A stretch of 64,000 nt of DNA from Burkholderia ubonensis subsp. mesacidophila (GTDB lineage Bacteria > Pseudomonadota > Gammaproteobacteria > Burkholderiales > Burkholderiaceae), in assembly GCF_002097715.1 (NCBI RefSeq), contig NZ_CP020737.1:3038001-3102000 (forward strand), read 5' to 3'. The notes beneath the pieces are model-generated. The model saw only the letters and a list, made by a program, of their open reading frames with translations, was not told the DNA's origin and did no database searches. The translations under genes and the position numbers were made by a program. Positions 18,516-27,374 of this stretch are shown one piece after another; position 1 is the first letter of the stretch, and each line of letters opens with the position of its first letter.

Positions 18516-19784
18516 TTAATGAGCACTCGACGCGGCGGCGGCCGACGCTGCGGCAGGCGATCCTGCGGCAGGCGACGAACCCGACGACGGCGCGGCGGCC
18601 GGCGCTGCGGACCCTGCGGCGGCGCCTGATGCGCCGTCCTGCGCCTGCGCGAGCTGGGCCGCGACGGTCTTCACGGTCGCGCCCGGACGCACCTTGTCGA
18701 TGCCCTGCACGATCACGCGGTCGCCCGCCTGCAGGCCGCCTTCGACGATCCAGTTCTGGCCCTGCATGCCGGTCGTCGTCAGCGGACGCGGCGCGACCTT
18801 GTTGTCCGCGCCGACCACCAGCGCAACCGCCTGGCCCTTCTGGTCATGCGTGACGCCGATCTGCGGCACCAGGAACGCGTTCTCGTTCACGCCTTCCTCG
18901 ATGCGCGCGCGCACGAACATCCCCGGCAGCAGCACCTTGTGCGGGTTCGGGAAGATCGCGCGGATCGTCACCGAGCCCGTCGCCTGATCCACCGTCACGT
19001 CCGAGAACTGCAGCTTGCCCGGCTCCGCATACGTCTTGCCGTCTTCCAGGATCAGCGACACCTTCGCCGCGCCCGGGCCGCTCGTCTTCAGCCGGCCGCT
19101 CTGCACGTCCTGGCGCAGCTTCAGCCCTTCGAGGCTCGACTGCGTGAGGTCCACATACACCGGATCGAGCTGCTGCACGGTCGACATCAGCGTCGCCTGG
19201 CTCGCCTGCACGTACGCGCCCGGCGTGACCTGCGAGATGCCGACGCGGCCGGTGATCGGCGACACCACGTCCGTATAGCCGAGGTTGATCTGCGCGGTGT
19301 CCACCGCCGCCTTGCCGGCCGCGACGTCCGCCGCCGCCTGCCCTTGCGCGGCGACCGCGTTGTCGTAGTCCTGCTTGCTGATGGCGTTCGCGCCGACCAG
19401 CACCTTGTAGCGCGCGACCAGTGCGTTCTGCGTCGCGAGGTTCGCCTGCGCCTTCGCGAGCGACGCCTTCGCGCTGTTCAGTTGTGCGATGTACGGTGCG
19501 GGATCGATCTTGTAGAGGCGCTGCCCGGCCTTGACGTCGGTGCCTTCGGTGAATTCACGGCGCAGCACGATGCCGTCGACCCGCGCGCGCACTTGCGCGA
19601 CGAGGAACGCATTGGTGCGGCCCGGCAGTTCGGTGAAGACCGGTACGGTTTCCGGCTGGACGGTGACGACGCCGACTTCCGGCGTTTGCGGCGGCGGTGC
19701 CGATTCTTTTTTCCCGCACGCGGCCAGGAAAACGGCGGCCGTCGCGACAGTGATTAAGCGGTATGGAACCCGTTCGACGCGCAT
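18516..19784 (-). CDS. bpeA: RND efflux periplasmic adaptor lipoprotein (BpeA/AcrA type)
   Basis: Membrane fusion protein, 422 aa, linking the inner-membrane transporter to the outer channel. It has a lipoprotein signal with lipobox LAAC (Cys23), a biotinyl-lipoyl half motif (VRARVDGIV), a helical hairpin rich in Ala/Gln around residues 100-165, a second lipoyl half (VVSPITGRVG) and beta-barrel domains. The last 40 residues are Ala/Ser/Pro low-complexity. I chose the ATG at 19784, which has AGAGG upstream; an upstream in-frame start at 19808 would place a polar stretch before the lipobox. First gene of the pump operon, divergent from its TetR-type regulator. Confidence 0.92.
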   Translation of the reverse strand: MRVERVPYRLITVATAAVFLAACGKKESAPPPQTPEVGVVTVQPETVPVFTELPGRTNAFLVAQVRARVDGIVLRREFTEGTDVKAGQRLYKIDPAPYIAQLNSAKASLAKAQANLATQNALVARYKVLVGANAISKQDYDNAVAAQGQAAADVAAGKAAVDTAQINLGYTDVVSPITGRVGISQVTPGAYVQASQATLMSTVQQLDPVYVDLTQSSLEGLKLRQDVQSGRLKTSGPGAAKVSLILEDGKTYAEPGKLQFSDVTVDQATGSVTIRAIFPNPHKVLLPGMFVRARIEEGVNENAFLVPQIGVTHDQKGQAVALVVGADNKVAPRPLTTTGMQGQNWIVEGGLQAGDRVIVQGIDKVRPGATVKTVAAQLAQAQDGASGAAAGSAAPAAAPSSGSSPAAGSPAAASAAAASSAH

Positions 19785-20186
19785 GGAGCGACCTCTGTGT
19801 GTAACCAATGGAATGAGTGCCGCGCCCGGCCCGGGCGCAACACGGATGCGCCTCGCGGCGCAGATCGAACACCTGAATTACTGGACTGCTAGATACAGCA
19901 CGCGGCACGGAACCACTGTGCCGACGAAAGACGCCCCGAACTGCGGGCTGGTAGTGCTTTGGCGGGAATCAGCAGTGTGGGATATTAACTGATTGCCCCT
20001 TTGGCCATTCGATCGTAGGGTGGTATTGTATATACATTCACGAATGTATGTAAAAAGGCCCTGCGCCGCCCCGACCGCTGGTATTACAAATCGTTACGAG
20101 TCAGTAGGATAGCCCGTTTGCACGGGTACGGCGAGGGATGCGAACCTTATTGTTTCGCCCACCGATTGACCCTCTCAGGCCTGAAT
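19785..20186. other. Divergent control region of the RND operon and its TetR regulator
   Basis: This 402-bp AT-richer region holds no credible gene. It contains the regulator operator at 20029-20052 and presumably overlapping promoters for the leftward pump operon and the rightward regulator gene. Confidence 0.65.
20029..20052. promoter_or_regulatory. AcrR/BpeR-type operator palindrome
   Basis: A perfect 8-2-8 inverted repeat, ATACATTC-AC-GAATGTAT (20032-20049), extends to TGTA-type outer bases. It closely resembles the TACATACATT...GAATGTATGTA operator of the E. coli AcrR family. It lies between the pump operon and the TetR gene, the expected place for autoregulation and pump repression. 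Confidence 0.8.
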
Positions 20187-20825
20187 ATGGTCAGACGCAC
20201 CAAGGAGGAAGCCCTTGCCACCCGCAACGGCATCCTCGACGCCGCCGAACACGTGTTCTTCGAGAAAGGCGTGTCGCACACGTCGCTCGCGGACATCGCG
20301 CACCACGCCGGCGTGACGCGCGGCGCCATCTACTGGCATTTCGCCAACAAGAGCGAGCTGTTCGATGCGATGTTCGATCGCGTCCTGCTGCCGATCGACG
20401 AACTGAAGAAGATGCCGGCCGACGCGCCCGGCAGCAATCCGCTCGAGAAGGTCCGCAAGATCCTGATCTGGTGCCTGCTCGGCGTCCAGCGCGATTCGCA
20501 GCTGCGCCGGGTGTTCAGCATCCTGTTCATGAAGTGCGAGTACGTGGCGGACATGGAACCGCTGCTGCAGCGCAATCGCGCCGGCATGAGCGACGCGCTG
20601 CACGCGATCGACGCCGATCTCGCGATGGCCGTGCGGCAGAAGATGCTGCCGGAACGGCTCGACACCTGGCGCGCGACGCTGATGCTGCATACGCTCGTCA
20701 GCGGCTTCGTGCGCGACATGCTGATGCTGCCCGACGAGATCGATGCGGAGCAGCACGCGGAAAAGCTCGTCGACGGCTGCTTCGACATGCTGCGCTACAG
20801 CCCGGCGATGCTGAAGGACGACTGA
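20187..20825 (+). CDS. bpeR: TetR/AcrR-family repressor of the RND pump
   Basis: Ligand-responsive repressor, 212 aa. The N-terminal helix-turn-helix (about residues 10-55, with SLADIAHHAGVTRGAIYWHF) is typical of the AcrR/TtgR group, followed by an alpha-helical drug-binding domain. The start MVRRTKEEA is the conserved beginning of this group; an upstream ATG at 20118 would add 23 atypical residues. The gene is divergent from the pump operon and follows a palindrome resembling the AcrR operator, so it most likely represses both. The inducer is unknown. Confidence 0.88.
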   Translation: MVRRTKEEALATRNGILDAAEHVFFEKGVSHTSLADIAHHAGVTRGAIYWHFANKSELFDAMFDRVLLPIDELKKMPADAPGSNPLEKVRKILIWCLLGVQRDSQLRRVFSILFMKCEYVADMEPLLQRNRAGMSDALHAIDADLAMAVRQKMLPERLDTWRATLMLHTLVSGFVRDMLMLPDEIDAEQHAEKLVDGCFDMLRYSPAMLKDD

Positions 20826-20847
20826 CGGGCCGCGTGCTGCGGCAGGC

Positions 20848-21501
20848 TCAGGCGGCCTGCGCGCGGCGCGCGCGGGCCCGCCGGTTCGACGCGGACACCG
20901 AATCGCGCGCCGGCATCGCGCCGCCCGCCAGCCCGGCAATCCATGCGTCGGTCGACATCACCGACGCGAAGTTCGATTGGAACACCACCGCAAACGCGCG
21001 ATGGATCTCCTCGGCGCTCGCCGCGCCGGCCGCGTTCTCGTACGGCACCGCACCCGTCGCATCCTCCAGGTACTCGACGTTCAGCCCCGCATGCGCCGCG
21101 TGATACACGGTCGACGCATTGCAGTTGTGCGTCATGTAGCCGGCCACCGCGAGCGTGTCGATGCCGTGCGCGTCGAGCCACGCGGCGAGATCGGTGCCCG
21201 CGAACGCGCTCGCGAGCGACTTCTCGATCCGGTGCGCGTAGGGCCTCGACGCAACCACCGTATGCAGTTCGACGCCGTCGGTGCCGGGCGCGAAGATCGG
21301 CGCGCCGGCCGGCGCGACGTGCTGGACGACGATCACCGGCACGCCGGCCGCGTGCGCGGCATCGATCGCGCGGCCGACGTTCGCGAGCGATGCGTCGACG
21401 GGCGGGTATTCGATCGGCAGGCCGCCCGTCACGTATTCGTTCTGGACGTCGATCACGATGAGGGCGCGGCGGGAAGCGGGCTTCAAAATGGGCTTCGACA
21501 T
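20848..21501 (-). CDS. Isochorismatase-family cysteine hydrolase
   Basis: Cytoplasmic alpha/beta hydrolase of the isochorismatase-like superfamily, 217 aa. The catalytic triad is visible: D18 (VIDVQNEY), K94 (RIEKSLASAF) and C127 (GYMTHNCNAST). Family members hydrolyse isochorismate, nicotinamide, N-carbamoyl compounds or similar amides; nothing here decides which. The start at 21501 is supported by AGGAGA about 6 nt upstream; the longer open frame upstream is spurious. It is divergent from a GlxA/FtrA-type regulator with a shared 153-bp promoter region, a common pairing in which the regulator controls the hydrolase. Confidence 0.88.
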   Translation of the reverse strand: MSKPILKPASRRALIVIDVQNEYVTGGLPIEYPPVDASLANVGRAIDAAHAAGVPVIVVQHVAPAGAPIFAPGTDGVELHTVVASRPYAHRIEKSLASAFAGTDLAAWLDAHGIDTLAVAGYMTHNCNASTVYHAAHAGLNVEYLEDATGAVPYENAAGAASAEEIHRAFAVVFQSNFASVMSTDAWIAGLAGGAMPARDSVSASNRRARARRAQAA

Positions 21502-21654
21502 GACGTTCTCCTGGTTCGGACTCGCCGCCCCGCCTCGGAACGAGCACAGTCGGCAGCGCGATGCGACGCATTGTCGAACCGCGGCGCCGGCCCCGACAGC
21601 GGCCCGATTGCCATTCTTCGATAGAATCGGGCCATCCGCATTCCGGAGCCCGCC

Positions 21655-22650
21655 ATGCCCGCCGTCCCCGCCGCCCCTTCTCCCACCGTCGTCGCCGCGA
21701 TCGCGTTCGACGGCATCAGCCCGTTCCACCTGTCGGTCCCGTCCGTCGTGTTCGGCAAGGAGCGCGACGCGGCCGACACGCCCGCGTTCGACTTCCGCGT
21801 GTGCTCGGCGGACCGGGGCCCGCTCGCGACGACGGGCGGCTTCACGATCTCGGCCCCGCTCGGGCTCGACGCGCTAGACGACGCGCAGATCGTCATCGTG
21901 CCGAGCTGGCGCGACCCGGACGAAACGCCGCCGGCGGTGCTGCTCGATGCCGTGCGCGCGGCCGCCGAGCGCGGCGCGCTGCTGGTCGGGCTGTGCCTCG
22001 GCGCGTACGTGCTCGCGGCAGCCGGCCTGCTCGACGATCGCCCGGCGACCACGCACTGGGCGTGGGCGGACGACTTCGCGCGGCGCTTTCCGCGCGTGCG
22101 GCTCGACCCCGACGTGCTGTACGTCGACGACGGCAACCTGATGACGTCGGCCGGCACCGCCGCGGGGCTCGACTGCTGCCTGCACGTGGTGCGCCGCCGC
22201 TTCGGCGCCGACGCGGCGAACCGGATCGCGCGGCGCCTCGTGATTCCGCCGCACCGCCAGGGCGGGCAGGCGCAATACGTGCCGCAGCCCGTCGCCGCGC
22301 ACCCGCGCGACGCGCGGCTCGCGGGCCTCCTCGACTGGGTGCGCGCGCATCTCGACGCGCCGCACAGCGTCGACTCGCTCGCGGCGCGCGTGCTGATGAG
22401 CCGCCGCACGTTCACGCGGCACTTCCGCCAGGCGACCGGCACGACCGTGATCGCGTGGCTGCAGGCCGAGCGGCTCGCGCGCGCGCAGCATCTGCTCGAA
22501 ACCACGGGACAATCGATCGACGCAATCGCGCAGGCGGCCGGCTACGGGTCGAGCGTGTCGCTGCGCCAGCATTTCGCGAGCGCGCTCGGCACGTCGCCGT
22601 CGGCCTATCGGCGGGAATTTCGGGGGACGGCGGCGGACGCGCCAAGGTGA
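21655..22650 (+). CDS. GlxA-family AraC-type regulator with DJ-1/PfpI domain
   Basis: Transcriptional regulator of 331 aa. An N-terminal DJ-1/PfpI-like (class I amidotransferase-like) domain covers about residues 10-190, with the nucleophile-elbow Cys114 in VGLCLGAYVLAAAG. A C-terminal AraC double helix-turn-helix covers about 225-325 (LAARVLMSRRTFTRHFRQATG and the second helix pair IAQAAGYGSSVSLRQHF). Such proteins usually sense small metabolites. It is divergent from the isochorismatase-like hydrolase, its probable target. A paralogue of GlxA/FtrA; the ligand is not known. Confidence 0.88.
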   Translation: MPAVPAAPSPTVVAAIAFDGISPFHLSVPSVVFGKERDAADTPAFDFRVCSADRGPLATTGGFTISAPLGLDALDDAQIVIVPSWRDPDETPPAVLLDAVRAAAERGALLVGLCLGAYVLAAAGLLDDRPATTHWAWADDFARRFPRVRLDPDVLYVDDGNLMTSAGTAAGLDCCLHVVRRRFGADAANRIARRLVIPPHRQGGQAQYVPQPVAAHPRDARLAGLLDWVRAHLDAPHSVDSLAARVLMSRRTFTRHFRQATGTTVIAWLQAERLARAQHLLETTGQSIDAIAQAAGYGSSVSLRQHFASALGTSPSAYRREFRGTAADAPR

Positions 22651-22707
22651 CGGCCGCCGCATGCGCGGCGGCCGGCGGGATGCGGACCGCGCCGGGTGGC
22701 GCTCAGC

Positions 22708-23412
22708 TCAGCCGTTGAACCAGCGCGCCGCGTAGAGCAGCAGCGCGACGAACACGATCATCGCCGCCCACGCCCAGCCCGGCACCGGAGAGGATCCGCG
22801 ATGGTGAAGCGCGCTGGCTGCGCGCCCGGTCAGCGCGCCGCCGAGGTGCTGCAGCGGCGGACGCTTCGCCGCCGCCAGCGACGCGGGCCGCAGGAACACA
22901 TGCTGGCGCCGGTGCGGGGCGGTGCGCGCGCGGTTCGGCGCAAGCCCGTGCTTCGCCTGCACGACCGCGCAGAACTCGCTGAAGAAGTCGTCGGCCCATT
23001 CGTGCAGCGCGTTCTCGATCTGCCGCGTCGGCAGCTCGGCAAGCGGCCCCGTCGCGGTCGCCCACAGCACGTATTCGACGCGGGTCGCGTCCGCGTCGTC
23101 CGCCTCCGGCAGCAGCACGATCTCGATCTGGCCGCGCAGCGCGCCGATGCCGTCGGCGCGCGCCTTGAAGTTCAGGATCCGGCGCGGCTGCCCCTCCGCA
23201 TCGCCCTGCTCGCCCGCGACATGCGCACGCACGCCGTAGCGCGCGCGCAGCGGGCCGAGCGGCACGGTCAGCGTCAGCGCATACTCGCCGCGCGTCAGCT
23301 CGACGAACGATTCACAATGGTCAAAGCTCGCGCGCAGCAGCGCGATGTCCTCCAGTGCGTCCCGGACGACCGACGGCGCAAGCGGAACACGTAACGCGTC
23401 GTTCAGTTCCAT
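22708..23412 (-). CDS. CoxG/SRPBCC-like protein with C-terminal membrane anchor
   Basis: A 234-aa protein whose first 150 residues resemble the CO dehydrogenase subunit G-like (SRPBCC, START-fold) family: an N-terminal LRVPLAPSVVRDALEDIALLR segment, alternating strands and a C-terminal long helix. A basic linker follows, and residues about 212-230 form a single hydrophobic membrane helix (WAWAAMIVFVALLLYAA). No CO dehydrogenase genes are nearby, so a role in CO metabolism is unlikely; such proteins more generally bind hydrophobic ligands. It follows the DUF427-like gene by 27 nt, probably in one transcript. Confidence 0.6.
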   Translation of the reverse strand: MELNDALRVPLAPSVVRDALEDIALLRASFDHCESFVELTRGEYALTLTVPLGPLRARYGVRAHVAGEQGDAEGQPRRILNFKARADGIGALRGQIEIVLLPEADDADATRVEYVLWATATGPLAELPTRQIENALHEWADDFFSEFCAVVQAKHGLAPNRARTAPHRRQHVFLRPASLAAAKRPPLQHLGGALTGRAASALHHRGSSPVPGWAWAAMIVFVALLLYAARWFNG

Positions 23413-23439
23413 GATGTCTCCCCGATGAACACTGGCCGC

Positions 23440-23799
23440 TCAGGACGTCTCGACGAGACTGTCGACCCGCGCGGCATCGAAGGCGACATAGCGCGCAAGC
23501 GCCAGCGCCGCCGACTTCGGTTCCTCGTAACTCCATGCGGCGTTTTCGATCACGCCGTCTTCCGTCTGCAAATCGAAGTAGCTCGCGTGTCCCTTCAGCC
23601 CGCAGACGGTCGTCAGGCGCGACCGCACGAGCCGGCTCATGTTGACGTCGGCGCGGGGCAGGTAATAGACGTCCGGCAGCCCCGACTCGCGCACGGTCAG
23701 CGCGCCGAGCGTATCCGCGTACGTAATCCCCTGATGAATCACGCGCACGCGATGGCGGTTCGGCACGATTTCGAGACGAGGGTCGGCTGCGGCGGTCAT
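23440..23799 (-). CDS. DUF427-family protein
   Basis: A 119-aa cytoplasmic protein with features of the DUF427 family: the RVRVIHQGITYADT start, YYLPRADV, and the CGLKGHASYFDL and ENAAWSYEEP motifs. The biochemical role of this family is not established. The ATG at 23799 gives the typical single-domain length. It is followed 27 nt later by the CoxG-like gene, and both are transcribed leftward. Confidence 0.85.
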   Translation of the reverse strand: MTAAADPRLEIVPNRHRVRVIHQGITYADTLGALTVRESGLPDVYYLPRADVNMSRLVRSRLTTVCGLKGHASYFDLQTEDGVIENAAWSYEEPKSAALALARYVAFDAARVDSLVETS

Positions 23800-23851
23800 C
23801 GATCTCCCCTACGGACGGCCCGGCAGGCGGGCCTGGGTGCGCACCAGAAGC

Positions 23852-23886
23852 ACAAAAGCCACGGCGCGAGCGCCGTGGCTTTCATT
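23852..23886 (-). terminator. Terminator hairpin between exported-protein gene and DUF427 gene
   Basis: Perfect 12-bp stem AAAGCCACGGCG (23855-23866) / CGCCGTGGCTTT (23871-23882) with a 4-nt loop and A/T tracts on the outside. It should end the leftward transcript of the upstream exported-protein gene. Confidence 0.8.
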
Positions 23887-23951
23887 ATCGGCGAAAGTCG
23901 CACGAATTGCGCAACTGTCGCCCAAACCGGACGTTGCCGGCTCGTTGCCGG

Positions 23952-24389
23952 CTATTTCGCGGACCAGGTGAACGCCTGCTTCGCGCCGCCCTTCGCGGTC
24001 ACCGTGACGCCGTGCGTCTCGTCCTTGCCCTGGTACGACGCCTGCACCGTGTAGCGGCCCGGCGGCAGCTTCACGAGCATGTACGGCCCGCTCGCGTCGG
24101 TCTTCAGCATTTCCGTGCCTTTCGCGTCGGCAATCCGCACATGGACGTCGGCAACGAACTCGCCGCCCGCGCCCGTGAAGCGCAGCGCGAGCGGCCACGC
24201 GGCTTCGTTGCGCTGAAACGCCGCCGACTCGTCCTGCCCGACGCCGCCGGACACGAAGGTGACGTCGCCCTGGTGGCGCGCGGCGGGCAAGCCGTCCGAC
24301 TGCGCGTATGCGCCGGTTGCGCCGGTTGCGACGCCGACGGCCAGCGCCGCGGCGACCGCGAATCGGGACACGCTGCGTGGATATTGCAT
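23952..24389 (-). CDS. Exported carboxypeptidase-regulatory-like domain protein
   Basis: A small periplasmic protein, 145 aa, with a clear signal peptide (cleavage near AYAQ, residue 29-30). The mature part is a single beta-sandwich: ADVHVRIADAKGTEML, then GPYMLVKLPPGRYTVQASYQGKDETHGVTV. The segment LPPGRYTV is typical of carboxypeptidase regulatory-like/transthyretin-type domains. It lies 56 nt downstream of the htrA gene in the same direction and may be part of that envelope-stress operon. Function is not known. Confidence 0.72.
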   Translation of the reverse strand: MQYPRSVSRFAVAAALAVGVATGATGAYAQSDGLPAARHQGDVTFVSGGVGQDESAAFQRNEAAWPLALRFTGAGGEFVADVHVRIADAKGTEMLKTDASGPYMLVKLPPGRYTVQASYQGKDETHGVTVTAKGGAKQAFTWSAK

Positions 24390-24445
24390 GGCACTCTCCT
24401 TTGGGTCGGAACGCAGGCCTGTACGCGCCGCCGGCGGCGCGCCGG

Positions 24446-25930
24446 TCAGCTCAGGTCGACCGGCACGAAGATCTGCGCATTGTCACGCTGGATCAGCAGC
24501 GCGAGGCTGTTGCCGGCGCTCTTCACCGCGTCACGCAGCTGTTCGGGGCTCGTCACCGGCCGGCCGTTGACCGCCAGGATCACGTCGCCCGGCTGGATGC
24601 CCGCGCTCGCGGCGGGACCGCCCGCCTGCTGCACGATCAGCCCGTGCGACAGCTGCGTCGCGCTGCGCTCCTGCGGCGACAGCGGCCGCACCGCGACGCC
24701 GAGCCGGCCCTGTTCGACCGGTCCGCCGTCGTTCGATGCGACCTTGGTGTCGGCCATCGAACCGAGCGTCACGCTGACCGTCTTCTTCGACTTGTCGCGC
24801 CAGATCTGCAAGTCGGCCTTCGAGCCGGGCTTGAAGCTCGCGATCTGCGACGGCAGCGTCGTCGAATCGGCCACCGGCATGCCGTTGACCGACAGGATCA
24901 CGTCACCCGGCTGCAGGCCCGCCTTCGCGGCCGGGCCGCTCGGGTCGACCGAGCTGACGAGCGCGCCGTCCGGCTTCGGCAGCCCGAACGAGCTGGCCAG
25001 CGTCTGGTTCAGTCCCTGCACCGCGACGCCGAGGCGGCCGCGGCTCACGTGGCCCGTCTTCACGAGCTCGTCCTTCACCTTGATCGCCTCGTTGATCGGA
25101 ATCGCGAACGACAGCCCCTGGAAACCGCCCGTCTGCGAATAGATCATCGAGTTAATGCCGATCACCTCGCCCTTCAGGTTGAACAGCGGGCCGCCCGAGT
25201 TGCCGGGGTTGACCGGCACGTCGGTCTGGATGAACGGCGTGTAGTTCTCGTCGGGCAGCGCGCGCGACTTCGCGCTGATGATGCCGGAGGTCACCGTGTT
25301 GTCGAAGCCGTACGGCGAGCCGATCGCGACCACCCACTGGCCGACCTTGCTCTGCGCCGGATCGCCGATCTTCACGGTCGGCAGCCCGCTCGCGTCGATC
25401 TTCAGCACCGCGACGTCGGACTGCTTGTCCGCGCCGACGACCTTCGCCTTGTACTCGCGCTTGTCGGTCAGCTTCACGGTGACGACGTTCGCGCCGTCGA
25501 TCACGTGCGCATTCGTCAGGATATAGCCGTCCGGGCTGACGATGAACCCGGAGCCGAGGCTCGCGCTCGGCTGGTCGTCCGGCTGCGCGTCGCCGCCCAT
25601 GCCGGGCATCTGGCCGTAGAAGTGCTTGAAGAACTGGTAGAACGGATCGCTCGGGTCGATCGGCAGCTGCGGCTGCTGCATGCGCCGCGCGGTCTGCTTC
25701 ACGACGTGCTTCGCGCTGATGTTCACGACCGCCGGGCCGTAGGTCTCCACGAGCCCGGAGAAATCGGGAATGCCGGTCTTCGCAGCCGCTTCGGCCGGCA
25801 TCAGCGCGGCCGCATGCGCGGGCGTGATGATCTGCGGATCGGCACGCCGGGTGCCCGCAACGTAGCCGGCGGACAGCGCGGCCGCCACCGCGACGGCGAC
25901 AGCGCCGCGCGCAAGGAATCGGGTGTTCAT
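24446..25930 (-). CDS. htrA: Periplasmic serine protease/chaperone of the Do/HtrA (MucD) family
   Basis: Envelope quality-control protease, 494 aa, which degrades or refolds misfolded periplasmic proteins under heat or osmotic stress. It has an N-terminal signal/anchor, a trypsin-like domain with catalytic triad H142 (LTNAHVIDGA), D172 (SDVAVLKI) and S245 (NPGNSGGP), and two PDZ domains at about 285-370 and 400-485. An insert rich in Gln/Pro/Gly precedes the protease domain (about residues 85-120), as in DegP's LA loop. Two-component genes lie immediately upstream in the same direction (95-bp gap), suggesting joint expression. Confidence 0.94.
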   Translation of the reverse strand: MNTRFLARGAVAVAVAAALSAGYVAGTRRADPQIITPAHAAALMPAEAAAKTGIPDFSGLVETYGPAVVNISAKHVVKQTARRMQQPQLPIDPSDPFYQFFKHFYGQMPGMGGDAQPDDQPSASLGSGFIVSPDGYILTNAHVIDGANVVTVKLTDKREYKAKVVGADKQSDVAVLKIDASGLPTVKIGDPAQSKVGQWVVAIGSPYGFDNTVTSGIISAKSRALPDENYTPFIQTDVPVNPGNSGGPLFNLKGEVIGINSMIYSQTGGFQGLSFAIPINEAIKVKDELVKTGHVSRGRLGVAVQGLNQTLASSFGLPKPDGALVSSVDPSGPAAKAGLQPGDVILSVNGMPVADSTTLPSQIASFKPGSKADLQIWRDKSKKTVSVTLGSMADTKVASNDGGPVEQGRLGVAVRPLSPQERSATQLSHGLIVQQAGGPAASAGIQPGDVILAVNGRPVTSPEQLRDAVKSAGNSLALLIQRDNAQIFVPVDLS

Positions 25931-26024
25931 CGTAGGACCTCCTCTTTTGTTACAACGCAGCCTAACGACCCTGACTTAAAGGAGGCTTAATCAGCCTTAA
26001 ACGGGGAGCTTAGGGCCCGTTCCC

Positions 26025-27371
26025 TCACACCGGCTCGGACTGGCGCGGCGCCTCGGCCGGCATCTCGGCGTTGCGAAACACGACGCTGACGAGCAGCCCG
26101 CCCGCCGCCGCGTCGCCGAGCGTCACCGTCGCACCCTGCTGCGCCGCGACGCGCTTGACGATCGCCAGGCCGAGCCCGCTGCCCGACACGTCGGTGCGGG
26201 CCCGCGCGGAGCTGTCGCGGTAGAAGCGGTCGAACACGCGCTCGCGCTCGTCGGCCGGGATGCCCGGGCCGCTGTCGCCGATCTGCACGCACGCGCGGCC
26301 GGCCGCGTCGCGCATCAGCGACACGTCGATGCGGCCGCCGTCGGGCGTGTACTTGACCGCGTTGTCGAGCAGGTTGCCGAACATCACGCGCAGCGCGGCG
26401 ACATCGGCGACGACCCGCGCGGGCTGCGACTCCTCGAAGCCGAGGTCGATGCTGCGCCGCTGCGCGAGCGGCGCGTGCGCGGCCGCGCATTCGGCAAGCA
26501 CCGCCTGCAGGTCGACCGCCTCGCGCACCGTCCCGCCGTCCGGTTCCGCGCGGGCGAGCGCGAGCAGTTGCTCGGCGAGGCGCGTCGCGCGCGTCACGCC
26601 GTCCTGCAGGTCGGCGAGCGCCTCGCGGCGCGACGCGTCGTCCTTCGCGCGCCCGACGAGCTGCGCCTGGATCTGCACGGCCGCGAGCGGCGTGCGCAGC
26701 TCGTGCGCGGCGTCGGCCACGAACGCCTTCTGCGTGTCGAGCGCCGCCGACAGCCGCGCGAGCAGCCCGTTCAGCGCGTGCACGAGCGGCTGCACCTCGA
26801 GCGGCAGCGGCGCATCGGGCAGCGGATCGAGCGCCTCGGGCCGGCGCGCCTCGACCGCGCGCGTCACGCGGCGCAGCGGCGCGAGCCCGCGCCCGACGAT
26901 CATCCACACGGCCGCGCCGAGGAACGGCAGCAGCACGATCAGCGGCCACAGCGTGCGCAGCGCGACGTTCGCCGCGAGCCGGTTGCGCACCGACACCGGC
27001 TGCGCGAGCTGCACGACGTTGTCGCCGACGATCGCGCCGTACACGCGCCATTCGCCGCGGTCGGTGCGCTCGGTCGAGAAGCCGAGCTCGGCGCGCGGCG
27101 CGATCGGCGCGCGCGGATGCGAGAAGTACATCAGCACGCCGTTGCGGTTCCAGATCTGGATCACGATGCCCTCGTCGCCGTTGGTGCGCGAGCCGAACAC
27201 CTGCGAGAACGGCTCGGACGGCAGCGCCGCGGCGATCTCCTGCAGCTGGTAGTCGAACAGCTCGTTCGCCTCCGCGAGCGCCTGGCGATAGATCAGCCAG
27301 CCGGCCATGCCGACGCCGGCGACGACGATCGCCAGCAGCCAGATCAGCAATTGATGACGGATCGACCTCAC
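26025..27371 (-). CDS. Sensor histidine kinase (QseC/TctE-like)
   Basis: Inner-membrane kinase of 448 aa. Two membrane helices (about residues 8-28 and 150-170) flank a periplasmic sensor of about 120 residues; a HAMP-like linker, HisKA domain with the phospho-acceptor His near residue 223 (ADAAHELRTPLAA), and an ATPase domain with N (LLDNAVKYTP), G1 (GDSGPGIP) and G2 (GSGLGLAIVKR) boxes follow. The partner response regulator is 3 nt upstream. The cluster with htrA suggests envelope stress as the signal, but the sensor domain itself is not diagnostic. Confidence 0.92.
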   Translation of the reverse strand: MRSIRHQLLIWLLAIVVAGVGMAGWLIYRQALAEANELFDYQLQEIAAALPSEPFSQVFGSRTNGDEGIVIQIWNRNGVLMYFSHPRAPIAPRAELGFSTERTDRGEWRVYGAIVGDNVVQLAQPVSVRNRLAANVALRTLWPLIVLLPFLGAAVWMIVGRGLAPLRRVTRAVEARRPEALDPLPDAPLPLEVQPLVHALNGLLARLSAALDTQKAFVADAAHELRTPLAAVQIQAQLVGRAKDDASRREALADLQDGVTRATRLAEQLLALARAEPDGGTVREAVDLQAVLAECAAAHAPLAQRRSIDLGFEESQPARVVADVAALRVMFGNLLDNAVKYTPDGGRIDVSLMRDAAGRACVQIGDSGPGIPADERERVFDRFYRDSSARARTDVSGSGLGLAIVKRVAAQQGATVTLGDAAAGGLLVSVVFRNAEMPAEAPRQSEPV

Positions 27372-27374
27372 GCG

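Noticed and set aside
15261..18629. Long plus-strand frames (over 300 codons) opposite the RND pump genes
   Set aside because: Arg/His-rich shadow frames opposite a well-recognised transporter; no ribosome binding sites or domains.
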